NCBI RefSeq assembly: GCF_009602425.1 | Contig: NW_022261893.1 | Location: forward strand, 133,032 to 197,031 | Source of the DNA: Actinia tenebrosa | Lineage: Eukaryota; Cnidaria; Anthozoa; Actiniaria; Actiniidae | Reading direction: 5' to 3' | Length of the DNA stretch: 64,000 nucleotides | In this document: one piece after another, positions 47,788 through 59,153 of the stretch | How the letters are laid out: every line of letters starts with the position of its first letter | Position numbering within the stretch: position 1 is the stretch's first letter | Translations under genes and position numbers: made by a program | The notes under the pieces: generated by a model | Told to the model about the DNA's origin: nothing | What the model saw: the letters and a program-made list of their open reading frames with translations, nothing else | Databases searched by the model: none

Positions 47788-49651
47788 ATTTTCACTCGTT
47801 GTTAATGATTATTTTTTTATTCGCGAAGCTTTTTCCAGGACATTTATAGTAAAGAAGCGAGGCTTGAATTGTCATGGAATGCGTTAGCACAAAGAGCTGG
47901 GCTCCAAAAAAAGTGAATCTATTCCAGCGGGGAATTTTCTTGTCGAAATCAACCACCTATTGAATACCGTCAAGAAAACTTGGTTTTACAGTGAAAATCA
48001 AGTCGCGAAACGAAATTCGTTACGAAAATAGCCAAATGTGTAGCAATTCTGGGCAGCGTTACATGAAAAAATAATTTAGTTTGGCATTGAAAGTCAGTGT
48101 TTACAAGATGAATCTAGCTGCGCCCATTCGCCCAGAGGTGGATGCGGTGTAATGTCGCGGTTGAACGCAACACGTGTGTACTGTTCTGGAATGCAATATA
48201 TCCGTGCTCCTGAGGGATGAATGCACGGAATGAAGGTGAGATCAAAAGCTTTGTTAAGGTCTTAGTCCAGTACCATAGTTATTCAAATTGGTCGCCATAT
48301 TTCAATTCGGTGTACAGTGAGCTTGTTTACTTGAACCTCTCTCTCTCTCCCTTTTTCAGTTTTTTTACTAATCCAAAATAATCCTCTAGCACAGAACTGT
48401 AAAGCCGTTCTGAATTATTTCATAGAACTGGGCGTGCCGAGGCCGGTTGCCGATAAGATTTTCAACACGTGTGAGATATATATGTTTTTGCAGCCAAAAT
48501 GCGCATAATAATGGTATTTTCAAAGCAATTACTGTTCATTCTTTAGCTCAAATCAAGAATGAACCCCAAAAGCTTGTACAATTACCTTAAATCTTCTCTA
48601 AAAGTAAAAGAAAGTCTTTGAATGCCCCAATCTGTTTCTTCTCGATGTCGGCCAGAAAGTAGCCAAGCCTTTGCGCGAAAAAGAGGCTAAAGATTGCCAT
48701 TATCACGTGATTTATCAGACATCCATATCGAATAGCCAACAAAGCAGACTGAAGTTATTTTAAGCGATAGAATTGTACAAAATTTTAATGATCACGTATC
48801 TACAATGTAGTGAACTTACACTATACTATTAGCTGTACCTACATTTAAAGAAAATGTCAACGTCATCAATATAAACTTGATAATGAAATCTGAATATCAA
48901 AGCCTTAATTTCGTACTACATATACAACCTTACAAATAAAAAAATATTTATTTTCATCTAAATGATAAATTTTTCTTTTAATAGCGATCATGATTATAAA
49001 TGACGTAATCGCTAAATACTGGCATATGCTGCATTCTCCCTCGCAACCCGTGTTCTGACGTCATGCAAGGAACACTAGCCAAAACTATGTTCAAATATGT
49101 GTATTTCTTGTGGATTTTTTTCAATCAAATGATTGCCAAATTGTGAATATAAATATATATGTACTGTATGTCTTTTGATTGTGATGTAATTTTCTCTATA
49201 ATTTTCTTACTAAATGCACATTCTCGTATAAACACACTGCAAGAACTTGAACTGTTATCAAAATTTCGTTTTGAGCGCAGTAAATTTGCAAACGTGATTA
49301 TTAATTAAAATTAATTAATAAATTATTAATTAAAGTTAATTAATAATTAATGAATATTAATTACTTATTCATTAATATGAATTTAATTGAATATTAATTA
49401 TGTAATTGACCGTATCAAAACTATAAAAATCCAAGCATCTAGAAATATCTTTGCAAATGGTCAATTAGAAGGCAGTAATATCTATTGTACAAAAATGGGA
49501 AAAATATTTGTGGCGCAGATTTTTGACTGAATATTGGTCTGAGGCAAGGATGGAAATGGTACTAGATAGATGTATTTTGAATATGTTCCTGTATATCTCT
49601 TGATATCATCTCTAGAATATTATTATTGTCGCGAATCCACGCGAAACAGAT

Positions 49652-49815
49652 GTCTACCTTCGGCGTAATGTTTGCCAAAATCAGACCACGTGTCATTTTC
49701 TTGGGAATAAATTATTTGTTTGAATTCACGTGTCTTCTCATGTGCAACTGATACTCTAGGGAATGACACGTGGTCTGAAATGCGCAAACATTACGCCCAA
49801 GGCAAAGAGGTCTAC
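49652..49815. mobile_element. MITE, CACGTGGTCTGA family, copy 3
   Basis: The left arm has ggcgtaatgtttgccaaaat followed by cagaccacgtgtcatt; the right arm has gggaatgacacgtggtctga followed by gcgcaaacattacgcc. It lies about 60 bases past the L3MBTL-B stop codon. Copies 1 and 2 lie in the introns of L3MBTL-A. Confidence 0.85.
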
Positions 49816-49871
49816 TTCCAAAATGACGTAGCTCTCGAGCTCTGACAACTTGTTTATTCTTGAATGACTGG

Positions 49872-52800
49872 TTATACTTTTGGAATGCTCTTGAAAATCT
49901 TCAGTGCAGGTCCGAGTTTGATTTTCATTATGTTGACAATATCGTCTTGAGTGAGAAGTAGAAACGACTCGCCGTCAATTTTCTAAAATAAAACAATACA
50001 AACAAGGTATTCAATAAAAATGCAAAAGTCACTGATCGCGCCGGATCGCTTCTTTCGCGGGTTGGGCCTCGCATTGGGGTAGGTTTCGCATTTGGTCTAT
50101 GATTGTATTTGATGTAAATCTGATTCAGTGTATGTATGATTTGAGATGAGATTAAAAAAAGAAAAAAAATGCAAAACACTTAGCAACGCTTCGTGTTCCT
50201 AAGCAAGATTATCCACAGGTAGCCCAAGCTCGACATTAGTATAAAAGAATTTATAGGGTCGACAATATGCAAATGTACCTCTCATACAAATGCCGAGCTT
50301 GGGCTACCTGTTGATTATCTCGTGAACTACAGCTCCCGGTGTGACGTTTTTATACAACACTACACTATACTAAGACACACGCACTCATTTTAGAGTTTTT
50401 AAATATTACTTCCCACTGTAGTATACGTACTTGGTCAGCAAATAATTTGGCTTGCTCTGCACATCCGAGTGACGTCACGTGTTTGACTACGTCATCTATG
50501 GTCCATTTACTCNTGCGCAGACGTTCTCGAGACTTTTTTCTTTCGTTGGTTGGCTTTGGTACTGAGTGGTTCTCATGGAAATCGTTGGGAAGAAGAGCAT
50601 TGTTCTTGGGTTGGTCGAGGGCGTTCGTTGGAGGTTTGTCCGGCTTCTTTTCTTCTTTGATGGGCAAAATCTCTATGAATATATCAAGACTTTTACATTA
50701 AAAATATATTTGCAGAAAAAAGGCAAAAAAGTAGGAGTTTTATTTTCTTCACTTACGTTTTAATTGTGGTTTTTCTCGCTTAATTTCACGACTTGGGCGT
50801 CTACAATAAAAAAATCATAAAATTGTTTTGAGTGAAGGATAAAGAATTTGAGTTAAAAAGGAAGACTATTATGTTGCATTGAAATAGCCACAGCTACCAC
50901 TCCTGGCCGTTTTTTCTTGCCCGCGGTTACATTCTTTTCTAGATAGGAATAGACATTTTCTGAGATAGCCAACTTGGTGCATTATGGTCTAGCCTTATCA
51001 TGCCTTATATGGTGTTGTTTGTACCGAGGCTAGACCGCGATGCGTCCTGTTTATCAGAAAGGGCCTATGAGTGAGTCGGTTTGGAATATGCAGTCTGGAA
51101 AGTTGCCTGCATTAATATAGAGATATGAAGTGCACCTTACGTTAATAAACCAATTGTTGTCTTGTCATTAAGTTAAAAGCTCCAAGAAAACGCAACATCA
51201 TCAGTGTTTTCTGTACTAACCTTTTGGAAGTGACGTAATTAAGTGTTTTCGCGCTTGGATTTGTAGTAATAATGGTCAGCGGTGGTACTTTTTTCTTGAT
51301 ATCCTGGGACGTTGTCTTGGGTGGGGCGGGCTGTATTGGCACAGGAACGGATTTCAGGTTCACTTCGCTTAACGGACATCCTGCCATACTACCGGCGAGG
51401 GAAAGAAATTATCATTCTACGTTAAGTTGAAAAAAGGAGAATCCTATGAACTATAGAGCATGTGCATGCTACGTCATAACCTCCATCTTGTTTCTCTTGT
51501 TAGGTCAACCAACATGGCGGTTGTTTCATTGTCATTCATATCTCAAGGGATTTTGAGTCACATGGTTACACACACTGGCTTCCATTTGTGTAAGGCTTCA
51601 TGTCTTGCGCGCTAGGTTTTATGACTATTTCATTTACCATACTCTAGTGGCTCACATTTGTTACGTTAATCATTAGGAGACGCCGTATGAATTGTCACAG
51701 TAACAGTGTTCCTATACCAACGTACCTTTGGTGTGTTCTCCAGTGTCCTCCAACATGTCCGCTACCATCACATCCAGGAGTGGGGCAAACACCTTCAGTG
51801 GATAGTTCTCCTAAAATCAAACAATTGAACATGATTTCTTTTTTAGGTTTAATGTTTGTCAAGCTTAAGTAACTTGGATATGGTAACGTTTATTGTTAAT
51901 TTTGCTTCGTCATTATGGACCTCGATGACAGCACCAGGTTTTATCCCATGAGAAAAAAAATATGTGCGTAATCACGCGTAACCTCGTCCTGAAACGCTTA
52001 AATACGAGGCTACGTGGCGTATAATCTACTGTTCCACAGGCTATACCGCCTATACCGTGAGTAAGGTCCATAAGGTATTTGTCAACGTACCTCTCCGCAC
52101 AGCACCAACACTTGATTTATTCTTGCTCGCATACGACCAGTCTGACTCTTCAGTCATGGAGTTGGTCGACAGTCTGTCAACAAGACACGATTCTTTGTTC
52201 AGGTTTTGTAGAGAGTATGGACAACCGAATGTGCTGTGGTGACTCGAGTATTTGGCTCCTTTAACGTGACCAATGCCTTTACACCCTGGAGTGGGGCAGG
52301 CTACCGATGAGATCTTGTCAGCTGTAGCTGAGGATTGTAATGGTACAGAAATATGGTTAAAGAATTTCATAGTTCAATATATCTCATAGTGCAAGAAAAG
52401 GAAAAGGAAAAGGAGAAGATGGAAGAACAGAACAGCTGGACTTACTGAGTGGTGGTTCCAATGGATGTCCAGTCTTGTCACAGTAAGACACGGGGTGTAA
52501 ATCAGTAGAATCAGCGTCAATCCAGTCATCATAAATATCATCCCAGCCATCAAAATGAACACGTACTCGATACTCTTGAACGTCTGCGACTGTTGCTGCG
52601 CGTATCAGAGATGGATTTCGCTTATCGACACATTCTAGTTTCTGGTTTGGCTTGAAGGTTGGAAGAGGGCGCTACAATTATATAACATATGTTACGTTAC
52701 TACTTTACATCATGAATGTAAGGACATTCCGTTACACAGAAGACGGAAAACTTGCACAACCCATTCACGGAAGCGACAATAATGAACATGTGTTACGTTA

Positions 52801-55800
52801 CTATGTTACATGAATGTGCGGATTGCGTGACTCAGAAGACGATCAACTTGCGCAAATATACAACGTCACTACGTAACATTACACGGATGTGAGAACATTG
52901 TGACACAGAAGACGGTTGATTAATTTGCACAACCAAAACCAAAAACCTACCTTTTTAAAATATTCCTTAGGAGCTGCCACAGCACCTGTCGTTTTCAGGT
53001 AGGCCTGCCATGTGAATGAATCCACCTCATCATCTATTGAACGAATCAATAAATCATTAATAATAACTTATTATTGATTATTAATGATCATGTGACATAT
53101 GGGTAATGGAAATGCGCCGTTAACTTGTTCCTGCCGAATTATGGTATAACTAAAGACACAGTGATTTGAGGTTAGATGATTGGTTAGCGTGCCGTGGTGT
53201 GACCGTGGCGTGAATTTGCGCAAGGTTTATCAGTAGTGATAGACACAAAGCCTACCGTAACCGTGATAGTAACGTTAAAGCAAATTTCGTATACACCTAT
53301 TTCACTATNTAACGCTGTCATCGCCAAAGGCAATAGGCGATAGTTCATTCCGACATGGAAATGGTTTCGTTGAATACAAAGAACATTGAATCAACAATGT
53401 CTCAACTCTAAGGTCCATGTACTTGACGAGAATAAGAGGCAGAAACACGAGTCATGCCAGCTATTCTTGGATCTTGGAATGATCTCCTATCGCCTTTGAC
53501 GATGACAACGTTTTGTTGAAATAGGTGTACGTCTTATGGCAAATCATGTCGAGTCGTGTCGTGTCGTACGCAGGTATTTCCATTGGATGAGTAGTAACAA
53601 GACGTTATTTAAGTATTTCATAATCATGCTACATCTCCTCTAATTATGTATGTTATGATATGATACATTATTTTATTAGTACGTGGATCGCATTCAAATG
53701 TTAGCGCATGCGCAACGCATTAAAATGTTAGCGTTTACGCATGCGTTTGACCGCAGTGTTCACTAATATTACCATTTGGTGGATTGAGCTTCCTTCCCGG
53801 CGTCGCCTCGCACCAGCCAATAGGGTGGATATAAGGGCAATCATCTTGACACCAATAGTCATATGTGTCATCCCATTCGTCAAAATGAACAAGAAAGTAA
53901 TTGCCAATCACGTTGGTTACCGTGGCAACGCAGATTAGATCCGGGTTCTTTCGATCTATAGCTTCAAGCTTCATGCCAACTTCAAAACGATGAGTTCTCT
54001 TGGAGACCTGGAAAGGGATGAACAGTCGCAATATGAGGAGTTGAGTACGGTTCAGTATACGGTTCAAGGAGAGAGTGAGGGAAAGGGAGAGAATGGGAGG
54101 GAAAGGGAGAGAATGGGAGGGAAAAAAGAAAAGAGAAAGAGTAGAAAGAAAAAGAAAAGGATAAGGGAAGAGGGGGTCATGAATAGAAAAGGAGAAAAGG
54201 ACAAAGGGAAAGAAAAGAGGGAAGAAGATCGAAGGGAGAACAGGGCTTGAAAAAAAAAAAAAAAAAAAAAAAANNNNNNNNNNNNNNNNNNNNNNNNNNN
54301 NNNNNNNNNNNNNNNNNNNNNNNNNNNNNNNNNNNNNNNNNNNNNNNNNNNNNNNNNNNNNNNNNNNNNNNNNNNNNNNNNNNNNNNNNNNNNNNNNNNN
54401 NNNNNNNNNNNNNNNNNNNNNNNNNNNNNNNNNNNNNNNNNNNNNNNNNNNNNNNNNNNNNNNNNNNNNNNNNNNNNNNNNNNNNNNNNNNNNNNNNNNN
54501 NNNNNNNNNNNNNNNNNNNNNNNNNNNNNNNNNNNNNNNNNNNNNNNNNNNNNNNNNNNNNNNNNNNNNNNNNNNNNNNNNNNNNNNNNNNNNNNNNNNN
54601 NNNNNNNNNNNNNNNNNNNNNNNNNNNNNNNNNNNNNNNNNNNNNNNNNNNNNNNNNNNNNNNNNNNNNNNNNNNNNNNNNNNNNNNNNNNNNNNNNNNN
54701 NNNNNNNNNNNNNNNNNNNNNNNNNNNNNNNNNNNNNNNNNNNNNNNNNNNNNNNNNNNNNNNNNNNNNNNNNNNNNNNNNNNNNNNNNNNNNNNNNNNN
54801 NNNNNNNNNNNNNNNNNNNNNNNNNNNNNNNNNNNNNNNNNNNCCAAAGAAATATGAAAATTAAAACTACTTTACTGCGGACAAGATTTCCCGTGCATCT
54901 ACTCACTTCGTGGTGGATGCAGCGTCTGTCCATTTTTCGCACACCACCCGACCGGGAATATAAACGAAGAGTCTGCATTGGTCCAGAAATCGTAGCATTC
55001 AGACCATCCGTCGAAGTGTAACCTTAATCTTGTTCCCTTGACCCGTACAATAGTACAGACACAGATGTATGAAGGATGTTTGGGGTCCACTGCTTCAAGT
55101 TTCATATTTTTCTTGAACTCCTCGCAAGGCATCGGGAATACATTGATGTCTGGGTTTTCCTGACAGAAATTAAAGACGTAATTAATTAATTAACGCAATT
55201 TGCAACTTTGACATTTTGGCTGCACAAAGACTGAATATGTGTTGGATGGGAGGCTTTTACCATCCAGTACATTATTCCGATCCATACCTTTGCCATTATC
55301 AGGCCGATCCTTTTTTTAATCTTATAATGTTATTTTGTATACAATAAATAGATTAAATTATAAAATTAAGACAAATGGACAGTAAAGTTTAGAATAATAA
55401 ATACATGATTGTCAGCGAGAAGAAGAGAATAAATTAAGGCCGATCTGACTTGATAGCAAAGAGGGCTCGTAGGGGAATCAATGGAAAGCATACATGTAAA
55501 ATAGTAAGAAAAACAATTGATCCCTACCTGTTTAAATACACTAACTGGGACAGATTTTGTTCCCGACATGTACATGTAATCCACCCATGTGAAAGGTTTG
55601 CTAAAGTTATATGGAACTGAAAAATAGTAACGATCAAAGTTTCACCCAACATGTTAGGATATCATACTCTAATGGTTTATTTCGACGATACGGCGGCCAT
55701 CTTGGATTGCAAAGCATTTTGAGGCGTCCAGGGGTCAAATAAAGCTTTGTCACCGTAATAACGTCGATCGATATTTACAGCTCATCACAAGGGAATAGAA

Positions 55801-58800
55801 AAAAAGATGAATTAAGACGGCACAGTTATATATATTGTCCGTCGTCCTCATTTGTCTTGCCCCCTGGCAAGATGGCCGCCGTATCGTCGAAGTAGGTCAT
55901 TGAACCACGACTCTTGGCCAACTAAATAAAAATGCTTGCAAGAAGACTAGTGTAGAGAAATCAAGAATTGCGCATGCGCACGTCGGAAATAAACACATGA
56001 CTTGGAGGCAACACCACACACGGGACTGGTGGGATTTTGTGAATTGCAAGTCAAAAAATGAAAAAAAATTAACGTTCCTTAAATGGCTTCTGCTTTGGGC
56101 CAATTAAAAAGTGTTAGATAAAACTTGAAGCTAGGCTAATGTGTCAACATTATACTGATAACAGCAGTATCTGCAGCACTTACCCATGGAAGCAGTCAGG
56201 CATGTACCGCTTGGTTCAATCAGAGGACCTTTATTCTTCCCTTTGCCTTTTTCACGATGGCCTTTTGTTTTAGGAGAAGATGCTACGATGTCAGACGTTT
56301 TGTCGCTGAAACCTGAATCTTCTCCTACCTGTCCAAGAGTAAAGATGACAACAGTTCAGTGGTTGATTTCCATGGCAACCACCGCAAATATCTGCCATGT
56401 TGGTTCAATTTGACGAAGGATTTTTTTTATAGTCTTTTGTTATATCAACAACTACAACCGCCATTTCTTTTGTTGTTTCATTCTCTTTGCGAAAAAATGA
56501 TAGCAAACCATGTATTTGGAGACATTCTCTTTTTTATTTCATTTTTTCATTTATTCAGTTCACGTGATGATGGTTTGTGAAATTTAAGGAGGCTCAACGC
56601 CAGCTAGTGTCAGGACTCGGTATTCAAACGATTCACTTTTAGTCACAGCAACACTAGCCTAGGGAGGGGGCACGAGGGCGGGGGGCACGGGGAGGCACCA
56701 AAATTTGATCAATTCATGCGGGATGCTTGTGGATATGGCGAGAAAATGGTACATTGTCCCCCCCTCCCCCCTTAATCGAGACCTCCCTACAGCAAACTTA
56801 CCACAAGAGCGGGTGACAACGGTCTTCCATTGATTCCTTTCTTTGCTTTGACTTTCTTTTTCTTCTTGATAACCTTTCCTTCGATTGTATTGACATTTTT
56901 TACCAACTCCCTGCCCTTATTTCTTCGTCCCGTGTAAGCACCAACACAGGAGAGACTGCAAAACCGTCCAGACGAACAGAAGTCTTGCGGTAAACCGTAC
57001 ACCCCGCATACCTCGCAACACAACACGTGACCTGCATCCGGGGGGCCTTGCATCAGATCTGAAGCGGGTGCTGTGGAGCGATATATCAAAGATTAATATA
57101 GTAATGCTTGTATAAAGCAGACACCTCCGGGACCTTACCTGGTGTCCGCTCTTAACAAATGTTGTCCACTGAATAGAGGTTTGTTTTACAGTAAATATGG
57201 GAGGGAAATTTAGGGACCATGCAACTAGTTGTCCGTTTAATGAAGAGTATCTGCTTCANAGAGGTATCCATGAGTGGTGAAGCAATATATGCTTTGCACA
57301 AGTTTGCATAAAGCCAACCATATTGTAAGACAACAGCAAATGCCATCCAACATGGCGAGCCGACACTTGGTAACGAACCCGGCCTGATTAATTTATTAAT
57401 AATTAAAATAATTAATATTCTTTATAAACTTACAGTTACTTGATGCTGTGCTCCACTCGTATTCTCCCTTTTCTGTCTCCACAGTGCTAACCATCTCGAG
57501 CGAACCGAATTCATTCAACTTAAACTTTAAGTTACTACCTGTGGACATCAGATCGATAACACCGTTAAAAATCCTGTTTCTTGTGCTGACTATGGAACTG
57601 ATAGAGCAGTTTTCGTAAGACCGTGAAAGCTCACGGCACGAACACGGGCGTGACACGGCAAGGTACACGCCAGACCATCACATTGAACGAGAATTTACTC
57701 TTCATCAAATCAAATACCCGAAACGCGACATGAACAAGACGCGGTCGCGGTCGCGGTCACGCCAATGTCACGGCCCTGCAGACCAATCACGTTGCGCGAA
57801 AAAAATCCCCAAATCAAAATTCTAGAAAACATCACGGTCGCGGCAAGGCACGCATACGGCACGAATTTTTCACAGTCATACAAAAACTACTCTATTTCTT
57901 TACAAAGGGGATTGAAATAAACGAATGGAATGAATGAATGAGCGAATACATGGGAGGCCGGAATGAATGACGAACGCCACGAATGAACGAAAGAACGAAC
58001 GAATGAAAGGCACATTAGTTTCCTTTACCTGGTAGTGTGGCAATACCATCCTTCCAGTCAAGGAACGAGAAATCATTTACGTCCTTTTTGCCTTCTGTCT
58101 TCACCTCAACCTTTGTATCCACCTTATTTTTTTCTTCTTTACTAGAAGGACTTTTACTTTTCACTGCCGTGCTAAACGATGAAACTTCTGTCTTTTTCAC
58201 AGTTTCGTATTTTTGATCCTTTCCTTCAGCAACACTGTCGCCCTTATCTTTATCTTTTACAGGTTCAACCTTTTCTTCTTTAATAACAGGTATGACTATT
58301 TTATCTCTTGATTCCTCTTTGTCCCTCAAATTTGTGCTAACTTCATTTTCCGATGTGCTTTCTTGCTTTTCTTTGGAACCCTGACTTTTAGGGACGTTCA
58401 AACGGCTTGAAAAATCATCTTTTTCTACGTTATCAAAGTGTAAGCGTCTGACTGAACTAGCGTCGTAATTATTTGTTGCCGAGAACTCTTCTTTTGTAGG
58501 AACATTTCGTTCGACCATGTTAAAATTCCTGTCTAGTTTAGGGCTTCTTTGACGAGGTAAGTAGGCATCTGTATCAAAGTATTTCAATTGGCTTGGGAAG
58601 CTGTTATGCTTTGTAGCCAGGCTTTCTTCGTAACTGGGTAACACCGCTGACGAATGTAAGGAATTGAGAGGCCATGTCGAGGTGGCATTGACTATAGAGT
58701 CTGCAAAAACGAAAGTCACAATCAGTATAACAAATGAAAAATACAGGTATTTGCGTCGCGCGCAATGCGTAATGCATTGTGGGGTGGATTTGTACTCAAT

Positions 58801-59147
58801 TTAATGTAACACTTACATCAAAGAGTAACCCTGGTGCTAGCTGGCGGCGACAAATCCGTTTCGTTTTGTTTTCCAACTGAGGCGACAACACTTAACAACA
58901 AATGAGTTTGGCCCTAGCACCAGGGTCACCCTACCTCCCTTTATGTAAACGGAAGTTATTCATAAAGCTTGATTCCATATTTCACTGAACTAAGTTATGA
59001 GCGCGACATATAAATTTGGTATTTACCCATCATGGTTGGATTACCAGAAGCACCCAACTCGACTCTTCGTTTCTTGTCCGGTGGGCCGTCGTCCATCGTC
59101 GGGTAATTATGAAACATTCGATCTCTCGTCGGGAAATGTTCGTCCAT
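49872..59147 (-). CDS. L3MBTL3: L3MBTL-type MBT-repeat Polycomb-group protein, paralogue B
   Basis: Minus-strand exons: 59147-59027 (coding), 58700-58029, 57538-57434, 57070-56802, 56328-56184, 55616-55528, 55159-54907, one hidden in the N gap, 54007-53773, 53033-52951, 52671-52446, 52327-52091 (or from 52321), 51810-51726, 51388-51221, 50800-50757, 50672-50431, 49982-49872. If the hidden exon has the paralogue's 83 bases, the product is 1055 residues. Order: a long charged N-terminal exon ending FLDWKDGIATLPG, FCS finger (CCEVCGVYGLPQDFC), MBT1, MBT2 (cage pattern DRKN and FDEWDDTYDYW), MBT3, two C2HC fingers, SAM. The start MDEHFPTRDRM follows an acceptor at 59155-59154, so a 5' UTR exon lies upstream. 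Six exon lengths (145, 89, 253, 83, 226, 111) equal those of paralogue A. One N falls in the SAM exon. Confidence 0.94.
50207..50319. mobile_element. MITE with GATTATC target duplication, in L3MBTL-B last intron
   Basis: The element at 50214-50312 (99 bp) starts cacaggtagcccaagctcg and ends with the complement of aacaggtagcccaagctcgg. It is flanked on both sides by GATTATC (50207-50213, 50313-50319). Its cacaggtagccca end is shared with the element at 6007-6234, which suggests related families. Confidence 0.85.
53289..53531. mobile_element. MITE in L3MBTL-B intron 9
   Basis: The left arm reads tacacctatttcacta, then cgctgtcatcgccaaaggca and ataggcgata; the right arm is the reverse complement with small gaps (tatcgcctttgacgatgaca, gttgaaataggtgta). 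The interior of about 110 bases is non-coding. Confidence 0.82.
54274..54843. other. Assembly gap of 570 N in L3MBTL-B
   Basis: The gap starts after a poly(A) run that ends a purine-rich tract (about 54060-54273). It falls between the MBT1 and MBT2 exons, exactly where paralogue A has the 83-base linker exon 42165-42247. That exon of gene B is therefore expected inside. Long open frames spanning the Ns are meaningless. Confidence 0.95.
55679..55894. mobile_element. MITE in L3MBTL-B intron 5
   Basis: The ends tatttcgacgatacggcggc followed by catcttg, and the complement of caagatggccgccgtatcgt followed by cgaagta, are inverted repeats of about 26 bases. The interior is non-coding. TA flanks both ends, a possible TA target duplication. 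Confidence 0.82.
57600..57890. repeat. CG-rich inverted repeat in L3MBTL-B intron 2
   Basis: The left part (aagaccgtgaaagctcacgg, cacggcaaggtacacgcc) and the complement of the right part (gactgtgaaaaattcgtgcc, gcgtgccttgccgcgaccgt) resemble each other. The middle has a gcggtc triple repeat. It is much richer in CG than its surroundings. A related patch may lie at 525-555. Confidence 0.6.
57900..58014. repeat. GAATGAA/GAACGAA simple repeat
   Basis: Degenerate gaatgaatga and gaacgaacga repeats lie immediately downstream of the large L3MBTL-B exon 2 donor, within the intron. Confidence 0.75.
58808..58935. mobile_element. Short inverted-repeat element in L3MBTL-B intron 1
   Basis: The ends gtaaccctggtgctag and ctagcaccagggtcacc are inverted repeats of about 14-15 bases around a 90-base interior. 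It is small, and the borders are approximate. Confidence 0.6.
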
Positions 59148-59153
59148 CACGAA

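Larger units (their letters stand above)
46946..49871. other. Spacer between the convergent L3MBTL genes
   Basis: Holds the 3' UTRs of both genes. The AATAAA at 47782-47787 (plus) suits gene A, and AATAAA at 49858-49853 (minus), 14 bases past the stop, suits gene B. Elements lie at 47471-47689 and 49652-49815. An AT-rich taattaa palindromic tract spans about 49300-49395. No other gene was recognised. Confidence 0.6.

Noticed and set aside
53735-54978. Very long open frames across 54274-54843
   Set aside because: They run through unknown bases. Only the flanking L3MBTL-B exon segments are real.
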